The notes under the pieces: generated by a model
What the model was told of the DNA's origin: nothing
The model's database searches: none
What the model saw: the letters and a program-made list of their open reading frames with translations, nothing else
Shown here: one piece after another, positions 7,748-16,722 of the stretch
Numbering within the stretch: position 1 is the first letter of the stretch
How the letters are laid out: the number at the start of each line of letters is the position of its first letter
Translations under genes and position numbers: made by a program
Assembly (NCBI RefSeq): GCF_017876625.1
Contig: NZ_JAGIOH010000001.1
Location: forward strand, 5,105,501 to 5,169,500
Length of the DNA: 64,000 nucleotides
Source: Streptomyces syringium
Lineage (GTDB): Bacteria > Actinomycetota > Actinomycetes > Streptomycetales > Streptomycetaceae
Direction: 5' to 3'

Positions 7748-7768
7748 TTCAGCGGGAGGTTCAGCGAC

Positions 7769-8080
7769 TCAGCGGGTGCAGCTGATCGCGGCGTCGCCCG
7801 CGTAGTAACCCGGTGCCAGCCGAGTCGAGTTGGCGTAGAGCAGCACACACTGCTCATTGAGGAACCCGCTGATCAGCGCGTTCTGGCGGGCTCTCTTCTC
7901 GGCTTCCCGCTTCGCTTCCTTGGGGCTGTTCTCGTACGCGAAGCCCGTGAACGCCCGCGTCTCCTGCACGGTGGCGGCGTCGGCGCGCACGCTCGCGTCG
8001 GCGTACGCGGCGGTCGGCGCGAGCACGGCGAGGCCCGCGAGAACGACGGCGGCCCCACCCCGGATGAGCATCGAGGTCAT
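7769..8080 (-). CDS. small secreted protein (103 aa)
   Basis: ATG 8080 is chosen, with GGGGGA upstream. Signal peptide MTSMLIRGGAAVVLAG with AYA-D cleavage context, then a short mature domain with RADAATVQETRAFTGFAY, a charged helix (KEAKREAEKRARQNAL) and two Cys (EQCVLL, ISCTR). Similar overall design to the next upstream gene (8140-8463): signal, E(T/V)R(A/T)FTG motif, Ala/Arg region, two Cys. The pair is probably a diverged duplication. Function unknown. Confidence 0.65.
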   Translation of the reverse strand: MTSMLIRGGAAVVLAGLAVLAPTAAYADASVRADAATVQETRAFTGFAYENSPKEAKREAEKRARQNALISGFLNEQCVLLYANSTRLAPGYYAGDAAISCTR

Positions 8081-8139
8081 GTCGGTATCCCCCTTTTGAT
8101 GAAAACCCTGGAAATCCTGGAAATGCGGAAACGTGCTAG

Positions 8140-8463
8140 TCAGCGCTGGCAGAACAAGCTGGCGACCGCCGCGTACACCCCACCGCCGACCGACCTGACG
8201 TCGGTCGCGCGGACGTGGCACTGGTTCGCCTGCCAGCCCGCCGACTGGGCGAACGTGTAGGCGATCCGGACCGCGCCGTCCACCGCCTGGGACGGCGAAG
8301 TGCCGGTCCCGCTGCCGGTGAACGTCCTCACCTCAGGCGCGACGAGCTCCTGGGCCGGGCCGGTCGGGGCCGCCTGGGCTGATGTGACACCTCCGAAGAG
8401 GCACGCCGAGGCGGCAAGGGCCACGGCGGTGGAACGCAGACGTAACGCGGACGAGCGGCCCAC
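8140..8463 (-). CDS. small secreted protein, relative of 7769-8080
   Basis: GTG 8463 with GAGGAG 5 bases upstream. Signal peptide (LRSTAVALAASACLFGGV, cleavage after AQAA), then a mature domain with VRTFTGSGTG, a helical segment (SQAVDGAVRIAYTFAQ) and Cys residues NQCHV and LFCQR. The Cys in the signal core is not a lipobox. Shares the xRxFTG motif and two-Cys layout with the downstream gene, suggesting duplication. No named family. Confidence 0.65.
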   Translation of the reverse strand: MGRSSALRLRSTAVALAASACLFGGVTSAQAAPTGPAQELVAPEVRTFTGSGTGTSPSQAVDGAVRIAYTFAQSAGWQANQCHVRATDVRSVGGGVYAAVASLFCQR

Positions 8464-8691
8464 GGGACTCCTCGATAGTCGCTTCGACGGTCACTGAAGA
8501 CGGTCACCAAACGGCAGCGCACATGCCAGGGGTCCATGTCGAACCCCCGTATGGGACACATCCCACCGGAGTCCGATCCGTCCCACTATCGGAGAACCGG
8601 CCATTCCTGACTCTGAAGACCGGCCAGGGCCGCCGGCGCCGCCCCGAAATCCGGTGGACGTTCCGGCCACCGCTCACGTCTCCTTGGCCGC

Positions 8692-8736
8692 ATGACTGAA
8701 CGCCGCATGACTGAACGCCGCATGACCGAACTACGC
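8692..8736 (+). repeat. three tandem 15-base start-codon repeats
   Basis: ATGACTGAACGCCGC at 8692-8706 and 8707-8721, then a diverged copy ATGACCGAACTACGC at 8722-8736. Each unit supplies an in-frame ATG, adding MTERR repeats to the acetyltransferase N-terminus. Confidence 0.85.
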
Positions 8737-9252
8737 ACCGAGCGCCTCACCCTCCGCCCCTGGCGGGACGCCGACCTCGCCCCGTGGGCGGCCATGAACG
8801 CCGATCCCGAGGTCCGCGAGTTCCTGGGTGAGCCGCTCACGCGGGAGCAGAGCGATGCCTCGGTGGCGGCCTTCCAGGCCGACTTCGCCGAGCGCGGCTA
8901 CGGGTGGTGGGCCGTCGAGGTGACCGCCACCGGTGAGTTCATCGGCTTCGCCGGTCTCGACGACGTGGACGACGACCTGCCGTTCACCGGAGTGGAGATC
9001 GGCTGGCGGCTCGCCCGCTCCGCCTGGGGGCACGGCTACGCCACCGAGGCTGCCCGGGCCGTCCTGGCCTTCGGCTTCGAGACGGTCGGGCTCGCCGAGA
9101 TCCTGGCGGTGACGACCGCCACCAATGTCCGCTCCCAGGCGGTGATGGCCCGGATCGGCATGACCCGGGACCCCGCCGACGACTTCGACGACCCCGACTT
9201 CCCCGAAGGGCCGCTGCGCCCGAACGTCCTCTACCGGCTCAGGAAGCCCTGA
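8692..9252 (+). CDS. GNAT acetyltransferase (RimJ/RimL type)
   Basis: Acetyl-CoA-dependent N-acetyltransferase of the Acetyltransf_3 group: ELRTERLTLRPWRDADLAPW opens the domain, GFAGLDDVDD...GVEIGWRLARSAWGHGYATEAARAVL is the acetyl-CoA-binding core, and VTTATNVRSQAVMARIGM is the conserved C-terminal half. The start region is odd: three tandem 15-base units each begin with ATG (8692, 8707, 8722), and no clear ribosome binding site precedes any of them. The third ATG gives the family-like N-terminus. The 3' end overlaps the convergent gene by 14 bases. Substrate unknown. Confidence 0.85.
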   Translation: MTERRMTERRMTELRTERLTLRPWRDADLAPWAAMNADPEVREFLGEPLTREQSDASVAAFQADFAERGYGWWAVEVTATGEFIGFAGLDDVDDDLPFTGVEIGWRLARSAWGHGYATEAARAVLAFGFETVGLAEILAVTTATNVRSQAVMARIGMTRDPADDFDDPDFPEGPLRPNVLYRLRKP

Positions 9253-10006
9253 CGGCCGCCTCCAGCAATGCCTCCGCCTGGTCGACCGCCCCGGTCAGAG
9301 CCTCCGGCCGAGGCGACAGGCCGCTGAGCACGCGGTCGATGCCGCGCAGCCCCGCCCGTTCCACCAGCGTCTTCTCATTGGTGACCCACTCGCCCTTCGC
9401 CGCCAGCACCGCGTGCGCCGCCTGGCAGGCGGCGGTGGCGATGGCCCCGGCGGTGTCGGCGAGACGGCCCCGTTCGGCGTGGGCGGTCCGGGCGTAGGCG
9501 AGGGTCAGCCGGGCGTCGCCCCACCAGCGCTCCGGGGCCTGCCGCCGCAGGGCCTCGGGGTACGCGGGGCGCGGCAGCTCCCCGTGGAGCACCTGATTGG
9601 CGGCCAGCTCCGCGAGGACGATGTAGGTCGGGATGCCCGCCAGGTGGCACAGCAGCCGCTCGACGCGGAAACGGCCCTCCCGGGCCTCGGCGAGGTGATG
9701 CTCGACGTCGTCCAGGTCCCGGTAGTGCACGTCGATGCGCCGCCCGTCGACGTGCAGCCAGGCACCGCCGTTGAACACCCCGCCGCCCCACCCGCCGATC
9801 CCGGAGACCTCACCCGGCCAGCCGAGGGCGCGCACGTCCTGGGGATCGAACGCGCCCCGGTAGTAGACGGCGAAGTCCCAGTCGCTGTCCGGTCCGTGCG
9901 TCCCCGTGGCCCGCGAGCCGCCCAGCGCGACCGCGTGCACACACGGCAGTGCCGCGAGTCGCTGCGTGACATGGGCGAGGAAGGCATCGTCGTCATGTGC
10001 GTGCAT
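9239..10006 (-). CDS. nucleotidyltransferase-fold protein
   Basis: The N-terminal domain has the polymerase-beta-type nucleotidyltransferase signature: GGSRATG at 29-35 followed by SDWD at 41-44, the metal-binding acid pair, with a third acid likely in RRIDVHYRD. A helical C-terminal half (QAAHAVLAAKGEWVTNEKTLVERAG) resembles the HEPN-like or DUF4037-like tails of antibiotic-adenylating relatives. Such enzymes transfer nucleotides to small molecules or proteins. It starts 10 bases after the glycosyltransferase stop on the same strand, so it may be co-transcribed with the biosynthetic operon. Substrate unknown. Confidence 0.75.
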   Translation of the reverse strand: MHAHDDDAFLAHVTQRLAALPCVHAVALGGSRATGTHGPDSDWDFAVYYRGAFDPQDVRALGWPGEVSGIGGWGGGVFNGGAWLHVDGRRIDVHYRDLDDVEHHLAEAREGRFRVERLLCHLAGIPTYIVLAELAANQVLHGELPRPAYPEALRRQAPERWWGDARLTLAYARTAHAERGRLADTAGAIATAACQAAHAVLAAKGEWVTNEKTLVERAGLRGIDRVLSGLSPRPEALTGAVDQAEALLEAAVRAS

Positions 10007-10016
10007 GGGCCGGAGC

Positions 10017-11201
10017 CTAGGCGGGGCGGCCGTCGGGGTGCAGATCTTTTCGGCGGGCGAACGCCGACGGGTCCCCGTAACCCGCCTCCGCCGTCCAGCT
10101 CAGCGGCTCGATATGGGCGTTGAACGGCAGGCCGTCCCGTGTCATCCGGGGGCGTGGATGGTTCAGGTGCAGCAGCGGGTCCTCGAAGCGGACGACCCCG
10201 GCGGCGGCCGTGAGACGGGCGATGACGTCGTCGTCCTCGCCGCCCCAGCCCTCGTAGCGCTCGTCGAAGCCGCCGACACCGTGGAAGACCTCGGTACGGA
10301 CCCAGACGCAGCCGCCCGGCGGTTCCCGCAGCAGCAGGCCGCGCAGCGTGCTCTCCGGGACGTCCGGCAGGCCGGCGGCCGTACGGGCGTGGATGGCCCG
10401 CAGGCTGGACGGCTCGTCCAGGGACAGCGACCAGCGGAACGGCAGATGCGTGCCGTGGGCGCCGGTGGCGATCCGGTCGACGTTGCGGCGGACGAAGGAG
10501 CGGTCCACCAGGATGTCGGCGTCCAGGACGCACAGGTAGGGGACAGAGTCCGGGACGGTGCGGGCACCGACGTTCACCGCCCACGACTTGTTGAACAGCC
10601 CCGGGTTCTCCGCGAAGACGTAACGGTCCACGAGCGGCTCCAGCCGGGCGCGCGAGCGCGGCCGGTCGTCGGTCTCGACCACCGTGACGTGGTGCGCGGG
10701 GCCCGGGCCCTGGTCGGCGAGGGCGCGCAGACAGGCCAGGAGATTACGGGTGCGCAGGCCGCCCGCGTCGCGGTCCCGGAAGGGGATGACGATGTGGACC
10801 ACGGCGGGTCCGGAGGCCGTCCCCGGGCCCGCCGCTGCCGTCTCGGCCGGGGCCGCCTCGCCACCTTCCCCCACCTGGTAGTCGATCCAGATGTGCCGGT
10901 CCGCCTCCTCGACCGCCGCCGCGAGCCGGGCCCGCTCCTCGCCGTCGTCCGCCGCCAGCGACCGGGCGAGGCGCCGCCGCAGCTCCAGCTGCGGCGCGAG
11001 CGCGGTCGGGTCGGCGACCAGGTCCTTGTACGGCTGCGCCGCCTCCGGCCGGGCCGCCAGGAAGCCGGAGAGCAGCGCGTCCACCGCCCGGTAGTGCGGC
11101 TCGCTCAGCTCCCAGTAGTCGGCGGCGATCCCCGGGACCGCCGGGTCGTGGGCCAGCACGGCGTAGGCCGTCAGTCGCTCGGCAAGGGTCCTGCTCGGCA
11201 C
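10017..11201 (-). CDS. glycosyltransferase, family 2 with galactosyltransferase-type C-terminus
   Basis: A helical N-terminal region of about 130 residues precedes a GT-A domain: VVHIVIPFRDRD (nucleotide-sugar entry), VVETDDRP, CVLDADILVD as the DxD metal-binding motif, and GGFDERYEGWGGEDDDVI, the signature of galactosyltransferase/GT27-like C-terminal domains that holds the catalytic acid. Soluble, no membrane segments. It is the last clear enzyme of the minus-strand biosynthetic operon, 69 bases after the dioxygenase gene, so it likely transfers a sugar to the pathway product or an intermediate. The N-terminal extension is unusual and of unknown role. Confidence 0.8.
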   Translation of the reverse strand: MPSRTLAERLTAYAVLAHDPAVPGIAADYWELSEPHYRAVDALLSGFLAARPEAAQPYKDLVADPTALAPQLELRRRLARSLAADDGEERARLAAAVEEADRHIWIDYQVGEGGEAAPAETAAAGPGTASGPAVVHIVIPFRDRDAGGLRTRNLLACLRALADQGPGPAHHVTVVETDDRPRSRARLEPLVDRYVFAENPGLFNKSWAVNVGARTVPDSVPYLCVLDADILVDRSFVRRNVDRIATGAHGTHLPFRWSLSLDEPSSLRAIHARTAAGLPDVPESTLRGLLLREPPGGCVWVRTEVFHGVGGFDERYEGWGGEDDDVIARLTAAAGVVRFEDPLLHLNHPRPRMTRDGLPFNAHIEPLSWTAEAGYGDPSAFARRKDLHPDGRPA

Positions 11202-11270
11202 GTACGAACTCCTTCGATAATGTCCCGTGTGTTCAGGAGGACGACGACGTCAGTCGGTCCCCTTCACGCT

Positions 11271-12128
11271 TCACGCCCCGTCGTCCCCCGACCATGCCCG
11301 CAGCCAGCGCGGATCAGGCGTGTCGCCGCGCCGCACGAACCGGGCGTCCACCGACAGCCGCATCGCGTCCGTCGTCGTGTCCAGGGAGGCGTGGATGATG
11401 TGCGGCAGATGGACCATGACGTCCCCCGCCGCGTAGTCCGCCCACATCCAACGGCGGCCCAGCGCACGGGCCGTCGAGGCCAGGTCGTGGCTGATCGGCC
11501 GATGGTCGCCGGGGCGGTCGCCCGCCGACCGCAGCGGCGCGTACGCGGCGGGCGGCAGCGTGTGGGAACCCTCCAGATAGACCAGGCCGCCGGTGGCGGG
11601 TGGGCAGTCGCCCACCGGTATCCACAGGGTCAGCACCCGGTCCGAGCCCCGGTCCATGTAGTCGCGGTCCACATGGGCGCGGGAGGCGAGGCGCGAGCCC
11701 CGGTGGAAGTGGCGCAGGATCCGGCGGGGGAGCATCTGGACCGGGCCGCACAGCAGCGACTCTGCGAGCGCGGCCGGCGCCGGATCGGCCAGGAAGCGGT
11801 GAAACGTTTCGGAGCGGACGAACGCGTGCGCCGGATGGCCGGGGACACCGTGCGCGGGCAGCCCCGGCGGCACCCGGCCGGAGAAGATCCCCTCGCGGTG
11901 CGTCGTCCCCGGCGCGAGCAGCACCGGATCGCAGGACGCGAAGTACGCCTCGCGCAACCGCAGTACGTCCTCCCGCGCCAGCACCCCGCGCAGATACAGA
12001 CAGCCGTCCGCGCGCAGCCGGGCCCGTAACGAGGCCGGCCGGGAGCGCAGCTCCGTGCTGTCCCGCAGCGGCGTGAACAGCTCCTCGTCGAACGTGAGCG
12101 GAAGGCCGTTCGAGGACAGCGTCGTCAT
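11271..12128 (-). CDS. phytanoyl-CoA dioxygenase (PhyH) family hydroxylase
   Basis: A 285-residue Fe(II)/2-oxoglutarate oxygenase. The metal triad is visible as H152-x-D154 (SRAHVDRD) and H246 (LPHIIHAS), with R257 as the 2-oxoglutarate anchor (AMRLSV). ATGGLVYLEGSH is the conserved PhyH segment. In natural-product pathways these enzymes hydroxylate acyl or amino-acid units. It lies 32 bases after the adenylating-enzyme gene in the same operon, suggesting a tailoring hydroxylation of the acyl/amine product (inference). Confidence 0.85.
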   Translation of the reverse strand: MTTLSSNGLPLTFDEELFTPLRDSTELRSRPASLRARLRADGCLYLRGVLAREDVLRLREAYFASCDPVLLAPGTTHREGIFSGRVPPGLPAHGVPGHPAHAFVRSETFHRFLADPAPAALAESLLCGPVQMLPRRILRHFHRGSRLASRAHVDRDYMDRGSDRVLTLWIPVGDCPPATGGLVYLEGSHTLPPAAYAPLRSAGDRPGDHRPISHDLASTARALGRRWMWADYAAGDVMVHLPHIIHASLDTTTDAMRLSVDARFVRRGDTPDPRWLRAWSGDDGA

Positions 12129-12160
12129 GATGTTTCTCCCCGTTCAGTGGACGCCTTCGA

Positions 12161-13255
12161 TCAATAGACGCCTTCGACGGCGCCCTCCGGGTCTTCTCCG
12201 TCCGCCCCCGGCGTCCAGGGGCGGACGGCCGCGACGCCGTCCCACGGGAACCACGGGTGGGGGCCGGTCCTGACCGCGCTGTCCCGCTCCAGCAGGTTCG
12301 GCAGGAACAGGTCCTCCAGCAGCGTCGTCACCCGCACCCGGCCGCGCTCGCCGACAGCCACCTCACGCCACGGGTCGTCGGGGTCGACGACCGTCAGCAC
12401 GGCGAACGGCGGCGGCAGGTGGTACGAGTGGCTCCCCGGCTCCGGCCCGTCCGCCTGGAGCGCGTGCCCGACCAGCGTGTTGCCGTAGGTGTCGATCCAC
12501 TGCACGCCCCGCAGCTGCTCCTGGCGCAGGTACCGCGCCTCCGCCGCCGTGCAGGACGTACCGCCCGTGCAGACCGCCCGCAGCCCGTACGCGTCGATCG
12601 GCTTCGGCAGCCGCATGGCGAGGGCGAGCAGCAGCCGCGCGGTGGTGAAGAGCAGAGTGGGCCGCTCGGCGGTCAGCAGCGCCTCCGTCTGCGCCACGAG
12701 GTGGTCGGTGTACGCGTCGGCCTCGCCGTGCGCCCTGATCTCCGCCTTCACCCACCGGGGGTCGAAGTCGATGGCGAGGACGGCCCCGCGCCAGCTGTCG
12801 GCGAGCCCCTCCACGAAATGCCCGTACGCGTGCGGCCCGGCGGGCGTCATCGCGAGGATGTCGCCGCCCGCCACGCCCCGGGCCTCCAGCATCGCGCGGT
12901 ACATCACCACGTCGTACGCGAGCCGGGAGACGTTGACGATCCGGCAGGGCGGACCGGTCGTGCCACCGGTCTCGAAGACGCGGAACGGGCGGTCCCGGTA
13001 CCCGCGCGGCAGCAGCTCCCGGGCGCGCGCGGCCCTCAGCTCCGCCTTGTCGAACAGGCCGAAGAGCGCGAGAGCGGCGAACCCGTCGACATCGGTGAGC
13101 GGATCGAAGCCCAGGCCGGAACGGCGGGACACCCAGAACGGCGAGCCGGTCGCGGGGGAGAAGTGCCAGCGCATCATCCGCCGCGTCCACGCGTCGAGCC
13201 CGGTCCGCAGCTCGGGCACGCGCTCGCACATCGTCGCGAAGAGGTCGGTGGTCAT
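12161..13255 (-). CDS. LuxE/PaaK-like adenylate-forming enzyme
   Basis: The AMP-binding signature FETGGTTGPP (about 94-103) and a second motif in the IDTYGNT region place this 364-residue protein with small adenylate-forming enzymes such as PaaK and LuxE. It would activate a carboxylic acid as acyl-AMP. ATG 13255 overlaps the stop of the LuxC-like gene by four bases, the partnership expected for an acid reductase (adenylation followed by NADPH-dependent reduction). Unlike bacterial LuxE, no C-terminal Cys for an acyl-thioester is visible, so the acyl group may pass to CoA, a carrier protein, or directly to the partner. Its C-terminal subdomain is short. Confidence 0.7.
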   Translation of the reverse strand: MTTDLFATMCERVPELRTGLDAWTRRMMRWHFSPATGSPFWVSRRSGLGFDPLTDVDGFAALALFGLFDKAELRAARARELLPRGYRDRPFRVFETGGTTGPPCRIVNVSRLAYDVVMYRAMLEARGVAGGDILAMTPAGPHAYGHFVEGLADSWRGAVLAIDFDPRWVKAEIRAHGEADAYTDHLVAQTEALLTAERPTLLFTTARLLLALAMRLPKPIDAYGLRAVCTGGTSCTAAEARYLRQEQLRGVQWIDTYGNTLVGHALQADGPEPGSHSYHLPPPFAVLTVVDPDDPWREVAVGERGRVRVTTLLEDLFLPNLLERDSAVRTGPHPWFPWDGVAAVRPWTPGADGEDPEGAVEGVY

Positions 13256-14466
13256 GCCGGTCCCTCCGGGAGCCTGTGGACGAACAGCGACCCGGCGGCG
13301 ATCGCCTCGGCCCCGGCGGGCGAGGCGCTCACCACGGCCGCGAACGGGAAGGGCACCTCATGACCGACGAGCGGGTGGCCGGGGTCGGCGGAGGCCAGCA
13401 GCGCGAGGGCGGGCAGGGCGTAGACGTCGGAGCCGGTGCCGCCGGTACGGGCCGTCGGCGGGCGCCGGGTCAGCAGCCGGTCACCGGGGCGCAGCCGCTC
13501 CCGTACGCCCCAGGCCGCCCGCTCGGCCTCGCCGGGCGTGCGGCAGGCGGTCAGCGGCCAGGGGGCGGCGGGATCGGTGGGGAGGACGTCGAGCGCCTCG
13601 GCCAGGGCGGTGGCCAGCGCGTCCGCCCCCGGCCCCGGGCACACGACCGTGCGGACATTGGAGCAGAACCGGCCCCCGTCACCCGCGACCAGCGGCAGCA
13701 GCCACGCCACGGCTTCGGACGTGCCCATCCCCGGCGGTACGAGCGCGCAGCCGCGCCCCGGGCCGTGCACGGTCAGCTGCGGCGCGCCGCGCACGGAAGC
13801 CGCCGGACCGGCGCCCCCGTAGACGATCTGACGATCCGTGAGCCGCACGAGGCCGCGCAGCGTCCGCCGCTCCGACGGGTAGAGGCCGAGTCGCCAGGCG
13901 GGCCAGCCGACCGCCAGCAGGGCTGCCACGAGACGGGCGGCGGACCAGGGTTCGCGGCGGCTGGGGCGCACCCAGACCGCCGCGCTGCGGGCCGCCTCGG
14001 ACAGCACCGACTCCAGGCAGGAGAAGGTGTTGCCCGGCAGCGACACCAGGGACAGGGCGCCGTCCGGCACCCCGCCGCCCGGCACTCCGGCCCCGGGCAA
14101 CGTCTCGGGTACCGCCTCGCGCAGCAGCCCGCACCAGCGGTCCACGAGCGCGGCCGGGACGCCCGCCGTCGCCCATATCGCCGCGCGGAACTCCGCCGGG
14201 CTCTGGACGAGGGAATCGCCGATGGTCACGGTGCCGTCCGTGAACAGGTCCAGGGCCTCGGCCAGCAGTTTCCGCCGGTCGGCGGGACGGAACTCCGCAT
14301 CGCCGTGCGCGAGGGCTTGCGCCTCCCACCAGCGCCGGTCGGACGCCGCCACCACCTCGGGTACCAGGGCCAGTTCGGCGGGCGGGCCCGGCAGCCGGAG
14401 CGTGTCCGCCGAGGTGTGCCAGGCGGCCCGGCGGAAGGCGGGCAGTAATGCCGGGCGCGCGGTCAC
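13252..14466 (-). CDS. LuxC-like acyl reductase (aldehyde dehydrogenase superfamily)
   Basis: A 404-residue protein with aldehyde-dehydrogenase features: SLPGNTFSCLES (dinucleotide-binding side), a VWVRPSRREP strand-helix, and GGRFCSN with C268 as probable catalytic thiol. GTG 14466 overlaps the previous stop by four bases. Combined with the adjacent adenylating enzyme, the best reading is a LuxC-type reductase making an aldehyde from an activated acyl group. That aldehyde would suit the PLP aminotransferase encoded immediately upstream. Sequence similarity to true LuxC is only partial; another ALDH-superfamily role is possible. Confidence 0.6.
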   Translation of the reverse strand: MTARPALLPAFRRAAWHTSADTLRLPGPPAELALVPEVVAASDRRWWEAQALAHGDAEFRPADRRKLLAEALDLFTDGTVTIGDSLVQSPAEFRAAIWATAGVPAALVDRWCGLLREAVPETLPGAGVPGGGVPDGALSLVSLPGNTFSCLESVLSEAARSAAVWVRPSRREPWSAARLVAALLAVGWPAWRLGLYPSERRTLRGLVRLTDRQIVYGGAGPAASVRGAPQLTVHGPGRGCALVPPGMGTSEAVAWLLPLVAGDGGRFCSNVRTVVCPGPGADALATALAEALDVLPTDPAAPWPLTACRTPGEAERAAWGVRERLRPGDRLLTRRPPTARTGGTGSDVYALPALALLASADPGHPLVGHEVPFPFAAVVSASPAGAEAIAAGSLFVHRLPEGPA

Positions 14467-16625
14467 GACAGCTCGCTCCGCAGCGCGGCCGCCACCCTGA
14501 TCTGCTCGGCCTCCGTCAGTGTGGGGTAGAGCGGCAGGGCGACGTGCCGTTCGGCGAACCAGCGCGCTCGCGGGAAGGCCGCCGCCCCGGCGCCGCGCTC
14601 GCGGAAGAACGGCTGGTCGCAGAGCAGCGTGTCGTACACCTCGCCCGCGAGCGCGACACCGTGCCGCTCCCGCAGCCGCGCCTTGAGCCGCCCCCGGCCC
14701 ACGGGACCGTCCAGATGGACGAGGTATTTGTAGAAGTTGCTCTCCGACGCCTTGGGCGGGATGTACGGGCGTAACCCCGGGACGCCGACCAGGAGTTCGT
14801 CGTAACGGGCGGCCAGTGCCCGGCGGGCGGCGAGGGCGGGGGCGAAGCGCTCCAGGTCCACCGCGCCGACGGCCGCGTGCAGTTCGCTCAGCCGCCAGTT
14901 GCCGCCGGGCCGGTCGTGCAGGGTGGAGCCCGGGGCGCTCTTGCCGTGGTCGCGCCAGCGCCGCGCGCTCTCCAGGTCGTCGGGCCCGGCGCCGGTCAGC
15001 AGACCGCCCTCGGCACTGGTGGCCACCTTCGTGGGGAAGAAGGAGAACGCGCCGAAACGCCCGAAGGCCCCGGCCGCCCGCCCGTTCAGCGTGCTGCCGA
15101 ACGCGTGCGCGGCGTCCTCCAGAACGGGGATGCCGCGCGCCCGGCACTCCTCCAGGAGCGGTTCGAGGGCGGGCGAGACGACACCGCCGATATGGACCGG
15201 CACGACGGCGGCGACCGGACCGTCCGCCGCGAGCGCCGCCCGCAGGGCGTCCGGGTCCATGCCGAGCCCGTCGAGCTCCAGGTCCACGAAGCCCACCCGC
15301 GCGCCCGCGCGGACGGCAGCGGCGGCGGTGGCGAAGAACGTGTTGACGGGGACGAGGACGGTACGGCCCGCGACGTCCAGGATGCGCAGCGCGATCTCCA
15401 GGGCGGCGGTGCCGGAGGAGAGGGCGACCGTATCCCGGCCGTCGGTCCAGGTGCGGGCCAGCGCCTCGAACCGGGCCACCTGCGGCCCCTGCGTGAGCAC
15501 CCCGCAGGCCAGGGCGTCGTCCACCCGGTCACCGATCGTCCGCCGCTCCTCCGCCGTGAAGCGCACGCGCTGCGCGGGCACCGGGGCGAGGGCGGGCGCG
15601 GTGGGCGCGGTGGGCGTGGCGAGGGCCCGGGTGAAGAACGCGGCCGCCCGCTCCCGGTCGGTGCCGTGGCCCATGTCGAGCTCCAGCACCTCCAGCAGCT
15701 CCGCCGCGCCGGCGGCGGTGTACGCGCGGCGGACCGTACGGGCGGCCTCGCGGGCGTCGGCGGGGTCGAGGTAGGGGTCCCGCAGCCCGTACTGCAGCTG
15801 GAGCGGGGCGGGGGCCAGGGCGCCGAGCAGTTCGGGCAGGTCGGCGTATTCGAGGATGCCCGGCAGCACCGCCCCCTCGAAGCCGGTCAGCAGCCGGGCG
15901 AAGAGCGCGGGGTAGCTGCCGAGGTGTCCGGCCACGCAGACGGGCGTCGGCCCGTGCGGCCCGTGCGGCCCGTCCGGCCTGTCGGTCAGGAGGGCCGTGT
16001 GCAGGGCGACGGCCCCGCCGAGGCTGTGGCCGAAGATCCCGGTCCGCCCGGGTGCGGCCCGGGGGTGGGCGCGCAACCAGTCGAGGGCGGCGGTCGCGTC
16101 ACCGAGCAGGGCGCCCAGCAGCGAATGGCCGCGCAGCGCGAAGGCGTGCGCGAGGACCGTCCCCTCGTCCCGCCCGGCGAGCCGGTCCGGGTCGAGGCCC
16201 CCGTCGATGCCGTGGTCGACGGCGAGGGTGAGGAAGCCGGAGCGCGCCAGGTGCTCGGCGACGTTGCGGTCCGGGTGGTCGGGCGGCTCCTCGCCGGTCA
16301 GCTGGTCGAGCCGGGCGTTCTTGCCCCCGACGACGAGGACGGCGGGCAGCGGCCCGCTCCCGGCGGGGGCCAGCGCGGTGGCCCGGAACCGGCCCCGGGC
16401 CGGGCTGTCGAACAGCAGCCTCTCCCGCACCAGCCCGTCCGCCGTCTCGGGCGGCCGCTCGCTCGTCGCCGCGACCGGCCCGCGCTCGGCGCGCGCCAGC
16501 CGGTCCACGACGTCGTGGACGCGCCGGGACCACGCGGTGAACCCGTCCGGCCCGGCCGCCTTGCCGGGGGCGGGCCCCAGTGCCCGCTCCACGGAGAGAA
16601 GTTGACGCAAACGATGGATCTGCAT
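14463..16625 (-). CDS. fusion of alpha/beta hydrolase and DegT/DnrJ/EryC1 aminotransferase
   Basis: One uninterrupted 720-residue frame carries two enzymes. Residues 1-335: alpha/beta hydrolase of the dienelactone-hydrolase/acetyl-xylan-esterase type, with nucleophile S201 (GHSLGG), acid D283 (LRDPYLD) and H320 (DMGHGTD). Residues 336-355 are an Ala/Pro/Thr linker. Residues 356-720: complete fold-type I DegT aminotransferase with SSGTAALE (403-410), VLEDAAHAFG with D504, and the PLP lysine K533 in FFPTKVATSAEGG. DegT enzymes aminate keto-sugars, inosose-like cyclitols or aldehydes. The TGA overlaps the LuxC-like start, arguing that both act in one pathway. The fusion itself is unfamiliar to me. 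Confidence 0.85.
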   Translation of the reverse strand: MQIHRLRQLLSVERALGPAPGKAAGPDGFTAWSRRVHDVVDRLARAERGPVAATSERPPETADGLVRERLLFDSPARGRFRATALAPAGSGPLPAVLVVGGKNARLDQLTGEEPPDHPDRNVAEHLARSGFLTLAVDHGIDGGLDPDRLAGRDEGTVLAHAFALRGHSLLGALLGDATAALDWLRAHPRAAPGRTGIFGHSLGGAVALHTALLTDRPDGPHGPHGPTPVCVAGHLGSYPALFARLLTGFEGAVLPGILEYADLPELLGALAPAPLQLQYGLRDPYLDPADAREAARTVRRAYTAAGAAELLEVLELDMGHGTDRERAAAFFTRALATPTAPTAPALAPVPAQRVRFTAEERRTIGDRVDDALACGVLTQGPQVARFEALARTWTDGRDTVALSSGTAALEIALRILDVAGRTVLVPVNTFFATAAAAVRAGARVGFVDLELDGLGMDPDALRAALAADGPVAAVVPVHIGGVVSPALEPLLEECRARGIPVLEDAAHAFGSTLNGRAAGAFGRFGAFSFFPTKVATSAEGGLLTGAGPDDLESARRWRDHGKSAPGSTLHDRPGGNWRLSELHAAVGAVDLERFAPALAARRALAARYDELLVGVPGLRPYIPPKASESNFYKYLVHLDGPVGRGRLKARLRERHGVALAGEVYDTLLCDQPFFRERGAGAAAFPRARWFAERHVALPLYPTLTEAEQIRVAAALRSELS

Positions 16626-16722
16626 GGAGCCCTTCGCGGTGGAGGAGGTACGCCGTCGGCGGTAGGGGCGCTCTGCCGGGGTGATGGGCGGGGCAGTGGG
16701 CCGGTCCCGGCTCCGTCAGGTG

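Noticed and set aside
14467..15147. Longer reading frame upstream of the LuxC-like gene
   Set aside because: It lies entirely inside the aminotransferase coding region in another frame; the GTG at 14466 overlapping the stop is the natural start.
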